DNA of 64,000 nt from Mesorhizobium loti CJ3sym (GCF_000472785.1 NZ_AXAL01000006.1:248208-312207); one strand, 5' to 3'. Counted from the first letter of the stretch, positions 48,614 to 57,677 are shown. Notes: generated by a model not told the origin, from the sequence alone. Translations and numbers: made by a program.

Positions 48614-49531
48614 CTAAAGATGCTGACGGAGGAAGGCTCCCACCATGTCGACGGCCTGACGCGCGGCTTGCAACTGGGCAAGGTTGGAGGGAAAGACATG
48701 AGTCATGCCTTCCCAGATATGCAATGCCGCGTCGCCGCCGGCGCTTGACGCCGCCTCGACCACGCGGCGTGAATCGTCGAGCAGGATCTCGTCATCGCCG
48801 ACATGGACCAGCAGCGGCGGCAGTCCGCCCAGGGGCTGATAGAGCGGCGAGGCTCGCGGGTCGGTGGGGTCGGTGCCCTTGAGGTAGAGGTCGGCCGCTT
48901 TTTTCAGTTCGTCGCGTTTCACCAGTGGATCGGCTTGCGCTCTCGTCCGCATCGAGTCGCCGGCCAGCGCAAGATCGGTCCATGGCGACATCAGCACCGC
49001 GCAACGCGGCATGACGCCGGTGCCCTTTCTAGCCGTGGCCGCCACAAGCGCGAGCAACGACAGCGCAAGACCGCCGCCGGCCGAGTCGCCGGCAATCGCG
49101 ATCGCCTCGTAGCCGAGGTCGCAAAGACCGGTGAATACACTGAGCGCGTCGTCTATGGCCGCCGGAAAGGCATGCTCGGGCGCCAGCCTGTAGTCGGGAA
49201 TGAAGGCCGGTGCGCCGGCGCGCTGCACGATCTGGCTGACAAAGTTGCGGTGACCGATGGCGGAACCCAGAACATAGGCCCCGCCATGAAGATAGAGGAT
49301 CACCGCTTGTGCGGCATTGGCCTTTGGCCGGCACCAGATGCCCGATACCGTTCCGACCGTGCCTGTCTCGAAACTGACACCGTCGGCGGCAGGCGTGTGT
49401 TGCATCAGCTCTTCGAAAACCGACCGCGATGCCGGGGCAAATTCCAGCGCCGGCAGCGTCGCCAGCATGTCGCGCATCGCTTGCATGACGGCGCGGTCAC
49501 TCTCGTCCTCGGGGTGAATTTCGACGATCAT
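48614..49531 (-). CDS. Alpha/beta hydrolase of the hormone-sensitive lipase family
   Basis: 305 residues. The HSL oxyanion motif HGGAYVLGS is near residue 80, the nucleophile elbow GDSAGG near 149, the acid in DDEILLDDSR, and the His in WEGMTHVFP near the C-terminus. A carboxylesterase of unknown substrate. Its stop lies 23 bases from the regulator gene end (convergent), and the cupin gene begins directly upstream on the same strand, so the two may be one transcript. Confidence 0.87.
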   Translation of the reverse strand: MIVEIHPEDESDRAVMQAMRDMLATLPALEFAPASRSVFEELMQHTPAADGVSFETGTVGTVSGIWCRPKANAAQAVILYLHGGAYVLGSAIGHRNFVSQIVQRAGAPAFIPDYRLAPEHAFPAAIDDALSVFTGLCDLGYEAIAIAGDSAGGGLALSLLALVAATARKGTGVMPRCAVLMSPWTDLALAGDSMRTRAQADPLVKRDELKKAADLYLKGTDPTDPRASPLYQPLGGLPPLLVHVGDDEILLDDSRRVVEAASSAGGDAALHIWEGMTHVFPSNLAQLQAARQAVDMVGAFLRQHL

Positions 49532-49540
49532 GAGTTGGTC

Positions 49541-50059
49541 CTAAGGCTTGAGAAGTTCGGTGCGGAATTCCGGGGCGAGCGCCGCGGCCTTGGCGAGGAA
49601 TGCGCCGAATTGGTCCTTTGTCAGTTCTGGCGCGGATGCCGTGCGGCTCTCGACCGGTGTGCCGACCTGGGCAAAAAATACCTCCTGCCCGGCGGGTGCG
49701 CACATGCACAACATGCGCACATCCGCGCCTGAGACATTCTTGAAGGAATGCGGCGCGTTGGCTGGGATGTTCACCGTCATGCCAGCCTTGGCCACGCTTT
49801 TCTCGCCACGGAAGGTGAATTCGATCTCGCCTTCCAGGAGATGGAACATTTCCTCGAAATCATGCCGGTGCGGGCCGGGACCGCCGCCATTCGGAACCTT
49901 CATGTCGATCAGGCAGAAGCGTCCGGCTGTCTGTGCGCCGGACAGCAGCACGGTGTAGGTGTCGCCGACCACGGCCAGATGCTGAAGCGACGCATCGTCG
50001 GGATCGACGACCGAGAGCTGGCGATCGAGGTCGTCCGGGGGGATTTCGAATTCGGGCAT
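49541..50059 (-). CDS. Cupin-domain protein
   Basis: 172 residues. The cupin motif 1 is seen as GPGPHRHDFEEMFHLLEGEIEF and motif 2 as IPANAPHSFKNVSG, giving the two His and one Glu metal ligands. Likely a small metal-dependent enzyme or binding protein. It lies upstream of the esterase gene (9 bases) and divergent from a LysR gene that probably controls both. Confidence 0.85.
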   Translation of the reverse strand: MPEFEIPPDDLDRQLSVVDPDDASLQHLAVVGDTYTVLLSGAQTAGRFCLIDMKVPNGGGPGPHRHDFEEMFHLLEGEIEFTFRGEKSVAKAGMTVNIPANAPHSFKNVSGADVRMLCMCAPAGQEVFFAQVGTPVESRTASAPELTKDQFGAFLAKAAALAPEFRTELLKP

Positions 50060-50193
50060 GTCTGGTCTCCAGGGATTGTATCGGCGGGGCTGCCAGCTGT
50101 CGTGTCATTGGTACCCGCTAGTTAGAGCCGGCACAGCAAAAAGCTCGTTCGACCGGCTAGACTCACTGTCCCACGGATGGAACAGTCGCCGAT

Positions 50194-51117
50194 ATGATCG
50201 ATCTCAATGATTTGCGCGTTTTCGAGAAAGTGGCGGCGACCAGCAGCTTCTCGGTTGCGGGCCGCGCGCTCGGCCTGCCGAAATCGACGGTCAGCCGCAA
50301 CATCGCAAGGCTGGAGCAGCAGCTGGGCGCGCGGCTGTTCCAGCGCACCACCCGAGCGGTGATCCTCACCGCCGCCGGGGAAGCGCTGCAGACACGTTGC
50401 GTCGAGCTGATGGCGCGGATCGACGAGACGGTGACCTATGTCGAGAGCCTCGCCGGCGAGCCACGCGGCCTGCTGCGCATCAGCGCCGGCATCGGCTTCG
50501 GCATCAATGTCCTGTCCCGGCATCTGCCCGCATTCCTCGCCCGCTTTCCGCATGTCGACGTGGCGCTCGATCTGACCAGCCGCGATCTCGATCTTGTCGC
50601 CGAGCGGGTCGACGTGGCGATCCGGATGGGGCCGCTGCCGGATTCGGCGCTGGTGGCGACGCGCCTGGGCAGCGTGCGCCGCTGCCTCGCCGCCGCGCCC
50701 GACTATCTCAGCCGGCATGGCACGCCGCTGACGCCGGCCGATCTATCCACGCATGAGTGTATCGAAATGCCGCGCGGCGACGGCCGGACGCGGACCTGGC
50801 ATTTTTACCGGGGCGGCGAGATGGCCACGGTCGACGTCCGCAACCGGGTCAGCGTCAACGATGCGCTGACCATCCACCAACTGGTCCGCAATGGCTCTGG
50901 TCTCGGCATGCTTTCCACGTATCTCTGCCTCGACGACTTCACTGAGGGCCGTCTCGTCCCGTTGCTCACCGATTGGGACATCGCGCCGGTCGAGGTCAAC
51001 CTGTTGTTCCCGAGCAAGCGCGAGCTGTCGCAGACCGTGCGCAGCTTCGTGGATTTCATGCGCGAGGTTTCGGTCCCCACCGAGCATTGGCAAGGCGGCA
51101 TCGCCGGGACGGATTGA
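50194..51117 (+). CDS. LysR-family transcriptional regulator
   Basis: 307 residues. The N-terminal domain MIDLNDLRVFEKVAATSSF with GLPKSTVSRNIARLEQQLG is the LysR winged helix; the C-terminal domain is the usual effector fold. It is divergent from the cupin/esterase genes with 134 bases between; within that gap ACTGT (50165-50169) and ACAGT (50182-50186) form an inverted repeat. The stop nearly meets the opposing Lrp gene stop (28 bases). Confidence 0.9.
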   Translation: MIDLNDLRVFEKVAATSSFSVAGRALGLPKSTVSRNIARLEQQLGARLFQRTTRAVILTAAGEALQTRCVELMARIDETVTYVESLAGEPRGLLRISAGIGFGINVLSRHLPAFLARFPHVDVALDLTSRDLDLVAERVDVAIRMGPLPDSALVATRLGSVRRCLAAAPDYLSRHGTPLTPADLSTHECIEMPRGDGRTRTWHFYRGGEMATVDVRNRVSVNDALTIHQLVRNGSGLGMLSTYLCLDDFTEGRLVPLLTDWDIAPVEVNLLFPSKRELSQTVRSFVDFMREVSVPTEHWQGGIAGTD

Positions 51118-51145
51118 TGTCCCTTATTCTCTCGCTTGCGTCACC

Positions 51146-51640
51146 TCAGATCGGCAATTCCGACGTGTATTTGATCGTCCAGCTCGGGACGTCGGTCTTG
51201 ACGTTCTGGACGCCCTTGATGCGGCTGAGATGCTCCGACTGGAAGCGGCGGTAGTCGTTGATGTCGGCCGCCACCACGCGCACCATGGCATCGCAGTCGC
51301 CTAGCATCAGGTAGCATTCCATCACTTGCGGCAGCTTGGCCACTTCGGCGGCGAAATGCTCGATCGTGTCCTCGTCCTGCGTCTTCAGCCAGATGCGGGT
51401 GAAGAAGGTGAGGCCCTTGCCGATGCTGGCCGGATTGAGCACGGCGACATAGCGGTCGATGACGCCGGCCTCCTCCAGAAGCTTCACGCGGCGCAGGCAA
51501 GGCGAGGGCGACAGGCCGACCTCATTGGCCAGATCGTTGTTGGCCATCCGCCCGTTGCGCTGCAGCGCCCGCAGGATGCGCCTGTCGATGTCATCGAGCT
51601 TCATGGCGTTCAATTCCATATCTTCCGTAAATCGTGACAT
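51146..51640 (-). CDS. Lrp/AsnC-family regulator
   Basis: 164 residues. Winged helix KLDDIDRRILRALQRNGRMA, then LANEVGLSPSPCLRRVKLLE; the C-terminal RAM ligand domain begins near residue 78. The start at 51640 is not certain; an ATG at 51619 has a closer GGAAG. Divergent from azlCD, the usual arrangement of an Lrp-type regulator (AzlB-like) controlling branched-chain amino acid export. Two dyads lie in the gap. Confidence 0.87.
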   Translation of the reverse strand: MSRFTEDMELNAMKLDDIDRRILRALQRNGRMANNDLANEVGLSPSPCLRRVKLLEEAGVIDRYVAVLNPASIGKGLTFFTRIWLKTQDEDTIEHFAAEVAKLPQVMECYLMLGDCDAMVRVVAADINDYRRFQSEHLSRIKGVQNVKTDVPSWTIKYTSELPI

Positions 51641-51644
51641 TCAA

Positions 51645-51689
51645 TGCCAAAATAATGGCAAAGACAACAATCTTCGCAACCAAATTGCG
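51645..51689. promoter_or_regulatory. Two dyads between the Lrp gene and azlC
   Basis: TGCCA (51645-51649) and TGGCA (51656-51660) form a dyad with six bases between. CGCAA (51675-51679) and TTGCG (51685-51689) form another with five bases between. They sit just upstream of the Lrp start, in an AT-rich stretch typical of Lrp sites. Confidence 0.5.
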
Positions 51690-51776
51690 GGGCCAACTTT
51701 ATATGGTTGCGCCGACACCATCACCATTTGACGCGTAACCGCGAACGGCGGCGGCGAGGCCGGCCAGTGGAAAATC

Positions 51777-52517
51777 ATGAGCGTTTCTGAAGCAACATTG
51801 CCCGAGGCGATTGACGGCGGATCGGGTTCGGAGTTCCGGCGCGGGGTTGTGTCGTGCGTGCCGGTCCTGCTCGGCACAATCCCCTATGCGCTGGTGCTGG
51901 GTGCGCAGGCGACACAGAAGGGCCTCAGCGCCGTCGAGCTGCCTCTGATGACCGGACTGAATTTCGCCGGCGGTTCGGAATTCGCGGCCATTCAGCTCTG
52001 GACATCGCCGCCGCACATCGCGCTCATCGTCGCCATCACCTTCCTGGTCAACAGCCGTCACTTCCTGATGGGGGCAGCCCTGGTGCCATTCCTGGGGCAT
52101 TTGCCGCAGCGCAAGGTGTTTCCGGCACTGTTCTTCCTCTGCGACGAAAGCTGGGCGCTCGGCCTGGCCGACGCCAAACAGCGTGCCGACGCCGGCATCA
52201 CCCCAGCCTTCAGCCTGCGCTACTACATGGGCGCGGCGCTGGCGATGTATCTGGCCTGGGTGGGCTTCACGGCGACGGGCGCGCTGCTTGGCCCGATGCT
52301 CGGCGATGTCCAGCATTACGGTTTCGATATGGCGTTTCCGGCCGTCTTCCTGGTGCTGATGCGCGGCATGTGGAAGGGGACGGCGGCGGCGCGGCCCTGG
52401 CTGGTCAGCCTGGTCGTTGCCGCCCTTGTCTATCTCTTCGTTCCCGGCGCCTGGTACGTCGCGGCGGGCGCGGTGTCGGGGCTGGCCTCGGCCTGGCTGA
52501 TGGCAGGTGATGCATGA
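51777..52517 (+). CDS. azlC: Branched-chain amino acid exporter subunit AzlC
   Basis: 246 residues, inner membrane, with seven to eight hydrophobic helices. VVSCVPVLLGTIPYALVLGA and LPLMTGLNFAGGSEFAAIQL are the AzlC signature. With AzlD it forms the export permease for leucine/isoleucine/valine analogues. ATGA overlap with azlD. No clear ribosome site; the start at 51777 (MSVSEATLPEA) agrees with family length. Likely controlled by the divergent Lrp protein. Confidence 0.9.
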   Translation: MSVSEATLPEAIDGGSGSEFRRGVVSCVPVLLGTIPYALVLGAQATQKGLSAVELPLMTGLNFAGGSEFAAIQLWTSPPHIALIVAITFLVNSRHFLMGAALVPFLGHLPQRKVFPALFFLCDESWALGLADAKQRADAGITPAFSLRYYMGAALAMYLAWVGFTATGALLGPMLGDVQHYGFDMAFPAVFLVLMRGMWKGTAAARPWLVSLVVAALVYLFVPGAWYVAAGAVSGLASAWLMAGDA

Positions 52518-52813
52518 TCGGCGCAGCAACCCTTCTCACCATCGTGCTGATGGCCGGCGTCACCTATCTGACGCGCATCGGCGGCTATGTCGTGCTGCGC
52601 AACCGCACGCTCAGCGCACGTGCCACGGCGGTGATGGAGGCAGCGCCCGGCTGCGTGCTGATCTCGGTCATCGCGCCGGCCTTCGTGTCGCGGAACCCTG
52701 CCGACCTTCTGGCGCTGGCCATCACCTTTGTCGCCGCGACGCGGTTGTCCATGCTGCCGACCGTTTTAATCGGGGTCGCTTCGGCGGGTCTGCTCAGGCA
52801 CTTCATCGGATAG
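52514..52813 (+). CDS. azlD: Branched-chain amino acid exporter subunit AzlD
   Basis: 99 residues, three hydrophobic helices. VLMAGVTYLTRIGGYVVLRN and the final ATRLSMLPTVLIGVASAGLL match AzlD. Overlaps azlC by four bases. It is the small partner of the export pair. Confidence 0.88.
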   Translation: MIGAATLLTIVLMAGVTYLTRIGGYVVLRNRTLSARATAVMEAAPGCVLISVIAPAFVSRNPADLLALAITFVAATRLSMLPTVLIGVASAGLLRHFIG

Positions 52814-52865
52814 AACGAAAAAGGCAGGCGCGGGCGCCTGCCTTCGAGCTCAGATGGATGGTTGT

Positions 52866-53501
52866 TTACGCAGCCGCAGCAACCTGCTGGCTGGCGGCTA
52901 CGACCGCGTCGACCTTGGCGGTCGCCTTGGCGAGTGCCGCGGTCACCGCATCCGGGCCCATGCCGACACCTTCGATGCGGATGACGTCGACATCGGTCAT
53001 GCCGAGGAAGCCGAGCACGCCGCGCAGATAGGGGACGGCGTGATCGAACTGAACGGCGGCGCCTTCCGAATAGATGCCGCCCGAAGCCAGCACGATATAG
53101 ACCTTCTTGCCGGTGACGAGGCCCTTGGGGCCGCCTTCGCCATAGGCAAAGCTCTTGCCGGAGCGGGCGATGTGATCGACCCAGGACTTCAGCGTCGAGG
53201 AGATGTTGAAGTTGATGAAGCCGGTGGCCAGGATCACCGTGTCGGCGGCGAACAGCTCGTCGAGCACGACGTCGGAGACGCCGACCACTTCAGCCTGGCG
53301 CGGGGTGCGGGCTTCGGCAGGGGTGTAGATGCCGGTCGCATAGTCGGCATCGATATGCGGTAGCGGGTTGGCGACGAGGTCGCGCACGACCAGCGTGTTC
53401 GAAGGATCGGCGGCAACGAGCTTTTCGGCGAATTCGGTGGCGATGCGGGTCGAGTGCGAGGCAGCGCCGCGCGGGCTCGAGGTAATGAGAAGAATGGACA
53501 T
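52866..53501 (-). CDS. azoR: FMN-dependent NADH-azoreductase
   Basis: 211 residues, flavodoxin-like. The FMN phosphate loop is SSPRGAASHSTRIA near residue 8; PHIDADYATGI and FNFNISSTLKSWVDHIAR (part) line the isoalloxazine. AzoR-type enzymes reduce quinones and azo compounds. Start at 53501 after GGAGAGACC. Divergent from a LysR regulator with overlapping palindromes in the gap. Confidence 0.87.
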   Translation of the reverse strand: MSILLITSSPRGAASHSTRIATEFAEKLVAADPSNTLVVRDLVANPLPHIDADYATGIYTPAEARTPRQAEVVGVSDVVLDELFAADTVILATGFINFNISSTLKSWVDHIARSGKSFAYGEGGPKGLVTGKKVYIVLASGGIYSEGAAVQFDHAVPYLRGVLGFLGMTDVDVIRIEGVGMGPDAVTAALAKATAKVDAVVAASQQVAAAA

Positions 53502-53567
53502 AGCGGGTCTCTCCAGTGGAATGAATTGTCCCACCACATATGGGGTATCGACCCATCAGATAAACTG

Positions 53568-53602
53568 GTATATTTTCTATACGATCCATCTATAAAATAG
53601 AT
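53568..53602. promoter_or_regulatory. Two palindromes before the LysR gene next to azoR
   Basis: GTATA-TTTTC-TATAC (53568-53582) and the perfect ATCTAT-AAA-ATAGAT (53588-53602) lie just upstream of the LysR start at 53609. The first fits a T-N11-A LysR box. They are likely the shared operator of the LysR and azoR genes. Confidence 0.6.
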
Positions 53603-53608
53603 ACAGTG

Positions 53609-54559
53609 ATGCAGCCTAATCCGACCCTCGACCAGCTTCAGATCTTTGTGGCCGTTGCCGAGACCGGGAGTTTCTCGGCCGCTGGCCGCAAGCTCAACCG
53701 GGCGCAATCCGTCATCAGCTATGGCATTGCCAATCTCGAGGCGCAGCTTGGCCTGAAACTGTTCGAGCGCGAAGGCACGCGCGAGCCGCAGCTGACCGAG
53801 ATCGGCCGGGCGATGCTGGAGGACGCAAGGCGCATGATCGGCGTGCTGCAGCGCATGCGTTCGCGCGTCGATGGCCACCATCACGGGCTGGAGGCCGAAG
53901 TGGCTTTGTCGGTCGATTCCGCGTTGCCTTCGCCGGTGCTGGTGCGGGTGCTGAAAGCTTTCGAGGCGCAGTTTCCGACTGTGATGCTGCGACTGCATAT
54001 AGGTTCCCTTGGATTGATCCCCGACCACGTCGTCAATGGACAGGCCGATCTTGGCATTGGCGGCCTGCTGGGCGAGGTCGACATCCATCTTGTGCGCATC
54101 GGCTTTATGTCGATCGTGCTGGCCGCGGCGCCCAGCCACCCGCTGGCATTGCTGCCAAAGCCATTGGCGCTCGAGGATGTGCGCGAACACACGCAGCTTG
54201 TCGTCACCGACCAGTCCGAACGCACCAAGGGACGCGACTTCGGTGTCTTTGCCTATCGGACCTGGCGCCTCACGGATATGCGCACCAAGCACATACTCAT
54301 GCGCGAGGGGCTGGGCTGGGGCGGGCTGCCGCGCTGGCTGATAGCAGACGACCTGGCGAGCGGCCGCCTGGTGGAACTCGACCTCGAACCCTTTAGCGAG
54401 GTGAAGTCGCCTATGTTTGCCATGCATCGCAACGACAGCAGCCCGAAGCCGGCGGCGGCGTGGCTGATCGAACGGTTCAAGCGCGGGCTCGGTTGCTTCA
54501 ACGAGTTCGAGCCGGGCGAGGTGCCTGAGGAGGAGCCAGCCCATCGATCAGCGCCATGA
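53609..54559 (+). CDS. LysR-family transcriptional regulator
   Basis: 316 residues. The domain NPTLDQLQIFVAVAETGSFS with NRAQSVISYGIANLEAQLG is the LysR winged helix. It is divergent from azoR, the likely target. The start is ATG 53609; a GTG at 53606 directly before it is an alternative. Its last 62 bases overlap the end of the convergent TetR gene. Confidence 0.9.
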   Translation: MQPNPTLDQLQIFVAVAETGSFSAAGRKLNRAQSVISYGIANLEAQLGLKLFEREGTREPQLTEIGRAMLEDARRMIGVLQRMRSRVDGHHHGLEAEVALSVDSALPSPVLVRVLKAFEAQFPTVMLRLHIGSLGLIPDHVVNGQADLGIGGLLGEVDIHLVRIGFMSIVLAAAPSHPLALLPKPLALEDVREHTQLVVTDQSERTKGRDFGVFAYRTWRLTDMRTKHILMREGLGWGGLPRWLIADDLASGRLVELDLEPFSEVKSPMFAMHRNDSSPKPAAAWLIERFKRGLGCFNEFEPGEVPEEEPAHRSAP

Positions 54560-55118
54560 GGACAGCTCTGTAATCGTGCGCTGACGCACCGGCCTCGATG
54601 GCCAGTGCCGCCCTGTCGAAGGCGGATGCAAGCAGCGCGGTCAGCGCTTGCGCCGGCAATCTCGTCATCCTGTTGGCCCGCATCGCGGCAACCAGGCCCT
54701 CGCGTAGCGCACGGTTGCCGTGGCGGTTGTCGATCTCATCCATGGCGGCGCGGCCAAGCACAGCCGGACCATCGAGCAACAACAGCCGCGTACGGCCGGG
54801 TGCACGCATGGCGTCGAGGTAGGCGTCGGAGCCGGCGATGAGCGCATCGCGGGCTTCAAGCGAGGGTGGCGAAGCGCGGTCGATCTCTTCCGCCACCGCC
54901 TGTGCCTCCTGCTCGACCACGGCAGCAAACAGCGCCTGCTTGTCGGCAAAGTGGTGATAGAGCGCGCCGCGCGTGACGCCGGCGGCGGCAACGATCTCCG
55001 GCGTGCCTGTCTCGGCATAGGATTTTTCCGTGAACAGTTTTCGCGCCGCGGCGATCAGATCGGCGCGTGTCGCCTCGGTGCGGTCGCGGTTGGAGCGGCG
55101 CGCGGATTCCTGTTGCAT
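54498..55118 (-). CDS. TetR-family transcriptional regulator
   Basis: 206 residues. Helix-turn-helix: AARKLFTEKSYAETGTPEIV with AAGVTRGALYHHFADKQALF. The start is ATG 55118 (MQQESARRSN), at the edge of the first of two 23-base repeats that probably form its operator. It is divergent from a VOC-family gene, the likely target. Its 3' end overlaps the convergent LysR gene by 62 bases. Confidence 0.9.
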   Translation of the reverse strand: MQQESARRSNRDRTEATRADLIAAARKLFTEKSYAETGTPEIVAAAGVTRGALYHHFADKQALFAAVVEQEAQAVAEEIDRASPPSLEARDALIAGSDAYLDAMRAPGRTRLLLLDGPAVLGRAAMDEIDNRHGNRALREGLVAAMRANRMTRLPAQALTALLASAFDRAALAIEAGASAHDYRAVLMALIDGLAPPQAPRPARTR

Positions 55119-55168
55119 ACATGCAGCCTGTATGTTAATTCGATCTACATGCAGACTGTATGTTAATT
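55118..55168. promoter_or_regulatory. Duplicated TetR operator
   Basis: Two 23-base copies at 55118-55140 and 55146-55168 differ at one base. Each contains the palindrome-like ACATGCAG-N-CTGTATGT. Their starts are 28 bases apart, and they cover the TetR start and the region before the VOC gene. Confidence 0.75.
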
Positions 55169-55184
55169 GACGGGAGAAGGAAAG

Positions 55185-55610
55185 ATGAAGACCACGAGCT
55201 ATTACCCGGTGCTGATGACCGGCGACGTTGCCGGTACGGCGGCTTTCTACGTCAAGCATTTCGGTTTCCAGCCGCTGTTTGAAAGCGACTGGTACGTGCA
55301 TCTGCAATCGGTCGACAACAAACGCGTCAATCTCGGCATCGTCCAGGGCGACCACGAAACAATCCCGGAAGAGGGGCGGGGGCGCACGTCGGGCCTGCTT
55401 ATCAATTTCGAGGTCCGCGATCCCGACGCGGTCTATGAGCGGATCCTTGCCGCCGGCCTGCCAATCCTGCGGACGCTGCGCGACGAGCCGTTTGGGCAGC
55501 GCCATTTCATCACCAAAGACCCCAACGGCGTGCTGATCGATGTGATCAAGCCGATCCCGCCGAGCGAGGAATTTTTGGCGCAGTATGCTGAGGGCGCGGC
55601 TGGGGCATGA
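55185..55610 (+). CDS. VOC-family (glyoxalase-like) protein
   Basis: 141 residues in a betaalpha-beta-beta-beta vicinal oxygen chelate fold. [20 protein letters not shown] and [19 protein letters not shown] are diagnostic. The usual metal ligands (His/Glu) are partly replaced, so it may bind rather than turn over a ligand. Start at 55185 after GGAGAAGG. Divergent from the TetR regulator. Confidence 0.82.
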   Translation: MKTTSYYPVLMTGDVAGTAAFYVKHFGFQPLFESDWYVHLQSVDNKRVNLGIVQGDHETIPEEGRGRTSGLLINFEVRDPDAVYERILAAGLPILRTLRDEPFGQRHFITKDPNGVLIDVIKPIPPSEEFLAQYAEGAAGA

Positions 55611-55619
55611 GTGGCAGCC

Positions 55620-56570
55620 TCAGCTGGCCCTTGCCGCCGGCGTTACCGTCACCTGGCTGACGCCGGTGCGGCGCACGACGGTGCACAGTGTCTCGCGGCC
55701 GATGCGTTCGGCGTCGAGCATACGCACCAGGTCGTCGACGCCGGTGACCGGACGGCCGTCTATTGCCGCGATGATGTCGCCTTCCTTCAGGCCTGCTTTG
55801 GCCGCCGGGCCGTCCTTCTCGACACTGCGCAGCCGCACGGCGGTGCTGGTCGACACCTGTGACAACAAGGCCGCGCGGCGCGGCAGGTTGGTGGTGTCGG
55901 CGGATATGCCGATGAAGGCACGGCGCACGCGGCCGAAGCGGATGATCTCCGAAATGACGAAATTGGCGGTGTTGGAAGCGACCGCGAAGGCGATGCCTTG
56001 GGCGCCGTGGATCATGGCGGTGTTGACGCCGATGACCTCGCCGGCTGACGAAACCAGCGGGCCGCCGGAATTGCCGGGGTTGAGCGCTGCGTCGGTCTGG
56101 ATGACGTCGTCGATCAGCCGGCCGGTCGAGGCGCGCATGGAACGGCCGAGTGCGGAGACGACGCCCGAGGTGACGGTCCATTCGAAGCCGAGTGGATTGC
56201 CGATGGCAATCGCGATTTGGCCGCGCCGCAGCCGCTTGGAATCGCCGAGTGGCGCCACATCGGCAAAGCTGCCGTCGGCGCGGACCAGGGCGATGTCGGT
56301 GTCGGGATCGCGGCCCAGCACGCGGCCCTCGCTGGAGGCTCCATCCGGCATCGAGACGCGCACCGTCTTGGCGTCGCCCACCACATGGAAATTCGTGACG
56401 ACCAGTCCGTCCGGCGCAATGACGAAGCCGGAGCCATGGCCGCCCTGGCCGACAATACGCTCGATGCGGCAGACGGCCGGGCCTATGCGGTCGACCGCAT
56501 CGGCCACCGTCGTCGAATAGGCGTCGAGCAATGTATCGTCGGGTTCAAATTTGGCAGCGGCGAGGGCCAT
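55620..56570 (-). CDS. HtrA/DegP-like serine protease with PDZ, no signal peptide
   Basis: 316 residues. The trypsin-like triad is intact: H62 in TNFHVVG, D92 in DTDIALV and S168 in GNSGGP. A PDZ domain follows (residues about 225-310: VEKDGPAAKAGLKEGDIIAA). The N-terminus (MALAAAKFEPDD) has no signal peptide, so unlike classical DegP the enzyme appears cytoplasmic. Start at 56570; an in-frame start at 56714 lacks support. Divergent from a triad-less paralogue. Confidence 0.87.
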   Translation of the reverse strand: MALAAAKFEPDDTLLDAYSTTVADAVDRIGPAVCRIERIVGQGGHGSGFVIAPDGLVVTNFHVVGDAKTVRVSMPDGASSEGRVLGRDPDTDIALVRADGSFADVAPLGDSKRLRRGQIAIAIGNPLGFEWTVTSGVVSALGRSMRASTGRLIDDVIQTDAALNPGNSGGPLVSSAGEVIGVNTAMIHGAQGIAFAVASNTANFVISEIIRFGRVRRAFIGISADTTNLPRRAALLSQVSTSTAVRLRSVEKDGPAAKAGLKEGDIIAAIDGRPVTGVDDLVRMLDAERIGRETLCTVVRRTGVSQVTVTPAARAS

Positions 56571-56613
56571 GGTCGGGCTCCGTGTTTTCAGGCTTGATCG
56601 TGAGTTTTTTCCT

Positions 56614-56662
56614 GTGCGTGTCGTTATCCCAAAACCGCCAAGCACTTTTGGGCGACACGCAC
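56614..56662. repeat. 49-base intergenic palindromic repeat, copy 2
   Basis: Arms GTGCGTGTCG (56614-56623) and CGACACGCAC (56653-56662), inner arms CCCAAAA and TTTTGGG. It matches copy 1 (25209-25257, reversed) at 41 of 49 positions; an A-to-G change in one arm is compensated by T-to-C in the other. It lies in the gap between the two divergent HtrA-like genes. Confidence 0.85.
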
Positions 56663-56796
56663 TATATGTGCGGAGCGGCCGGAACCGCCGCGACCTGACC
56701 AGATGGCCAGTCAAACCAGCAACTAGCCGTCAGGCGAGTACCTGCGGACGCACTGCCGAGCGATATCTGGGGCATGAGAAAACCCAGGAGATATTC

Positions 56797-57669
56797 ATGA
56801 GCGACTTCAATCTGAATGCATTTTCGCAGGCCATCGCTGATCTCGCGGCACAAGCGGCGCCGGCAACGGCTGGTTTCGCCACCCATCACCATCGCACGGC
56901 GAGCGCCTTTCACTGGCGCGACGGCTATTTCGTCACCGCCGAGGAAGCTGTCGAGGCCGGTGAGGAAATCGAGCTGACGCTGGCTTCGGGCGAGACCGTG
57001 AAGGCCGAGCTGGTCGGCCGCGATCCTTCGACGGGCGTTGCCCTTCTGAAGCCCGCGGATGCTGCCACTGCGCCTGTCCTTGCCAAGGCCGATGCCGTTC
57101 GGCCGGGCAACATCGCCATCGCCATCGGCAGCAGCCAGGGTTCTTCGCTTGCCGTATCGGGTTCGGTGGGCGAAGTCGGCCCGGCCTGGCGCTCGATGCG
57201 CGGCGGCACCATCGACCGGCGCATCAATCTGGCCGTTGGCGCCGGCGGCCGCTTCGAGGGTGGCCCGGTGCTCGACGCCAAGGGCGCGCTGATCGGCATG
57301 CTTCTATTCGGGCCGCGCGGCCGGGCGCTGGTCATGCCCTATGAGACGATCGAGCGGGCGGTAGCGACGCTGCGCGAAAAAGGCCATGTCGCGCGCGGCT
57401 ATCTCGGCGCCGGCCTGCATCCGGTGCGTGACCGCGATGCGCATGGCGCGATGGTGATGAGCCTCGACGACAACGGTCCGGCCAAGGCTGCCGGCCTGTC
57501 GCTGGGCGATATCATCGTGGCGTGGAACGGCGAAGCGGTGCATGGTCCGCGCGACCTGATCCGCAGGCTCGGACCGGATAGCGCTGGTGTTTCGGTGACG
57601 CTTGGCGTGGTGCGCGGCGGCGAACAGCGTGAGGTCGCGCTGACCGTTGGCGAAAAGCCGCTGAGCTGA
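56797..57669 (+). CDS. HtrA-like pseudoprotease with PDZ domain
   Basis: 290 residues, homologous along its length to the divergent protease but with the triad substituted: E50 for His, G80 for Asp and E154 for Ser (GRFEGGP in place of GNSGGP). The PDZ domain is kept (AMVMSLDDNGPAKAAGLSLG, near 235). No signal peptide, so probably cytoplasmic. Start at 56797 after CAGGAG. Eight bases upstream of a LuxR-type gene. Likely a non-catalytic regulator or adaptor. Confidence 0.8.
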   Translation: MSDFNLNAFSQAIADLAAQAAPATAGFATHHHRTASAFHWRDGYFVTAEEAVEAGEEIELTLASGETVKAELVGRDPSTGVALLKPADAATAPVLAKADAVRPGNIAIAIGSSQGSSLAVSGSVGEVGPAWRSMRGGTIDRRINLAVGAGGRFEGGPVLDAKGALIGMLLFGPRGRALVMPYETIERAVATLREKGHVARGYLGAGLHPVRDRDAHGAMVMSLDDNGPAKAAGLSLGDIIVAWNGEAVHGPRDLIRRLGPDSAGVSVTLGVVRGGEQREVALTVGEKPLS

Positions 57670-57677
57670 GAGGGCTG

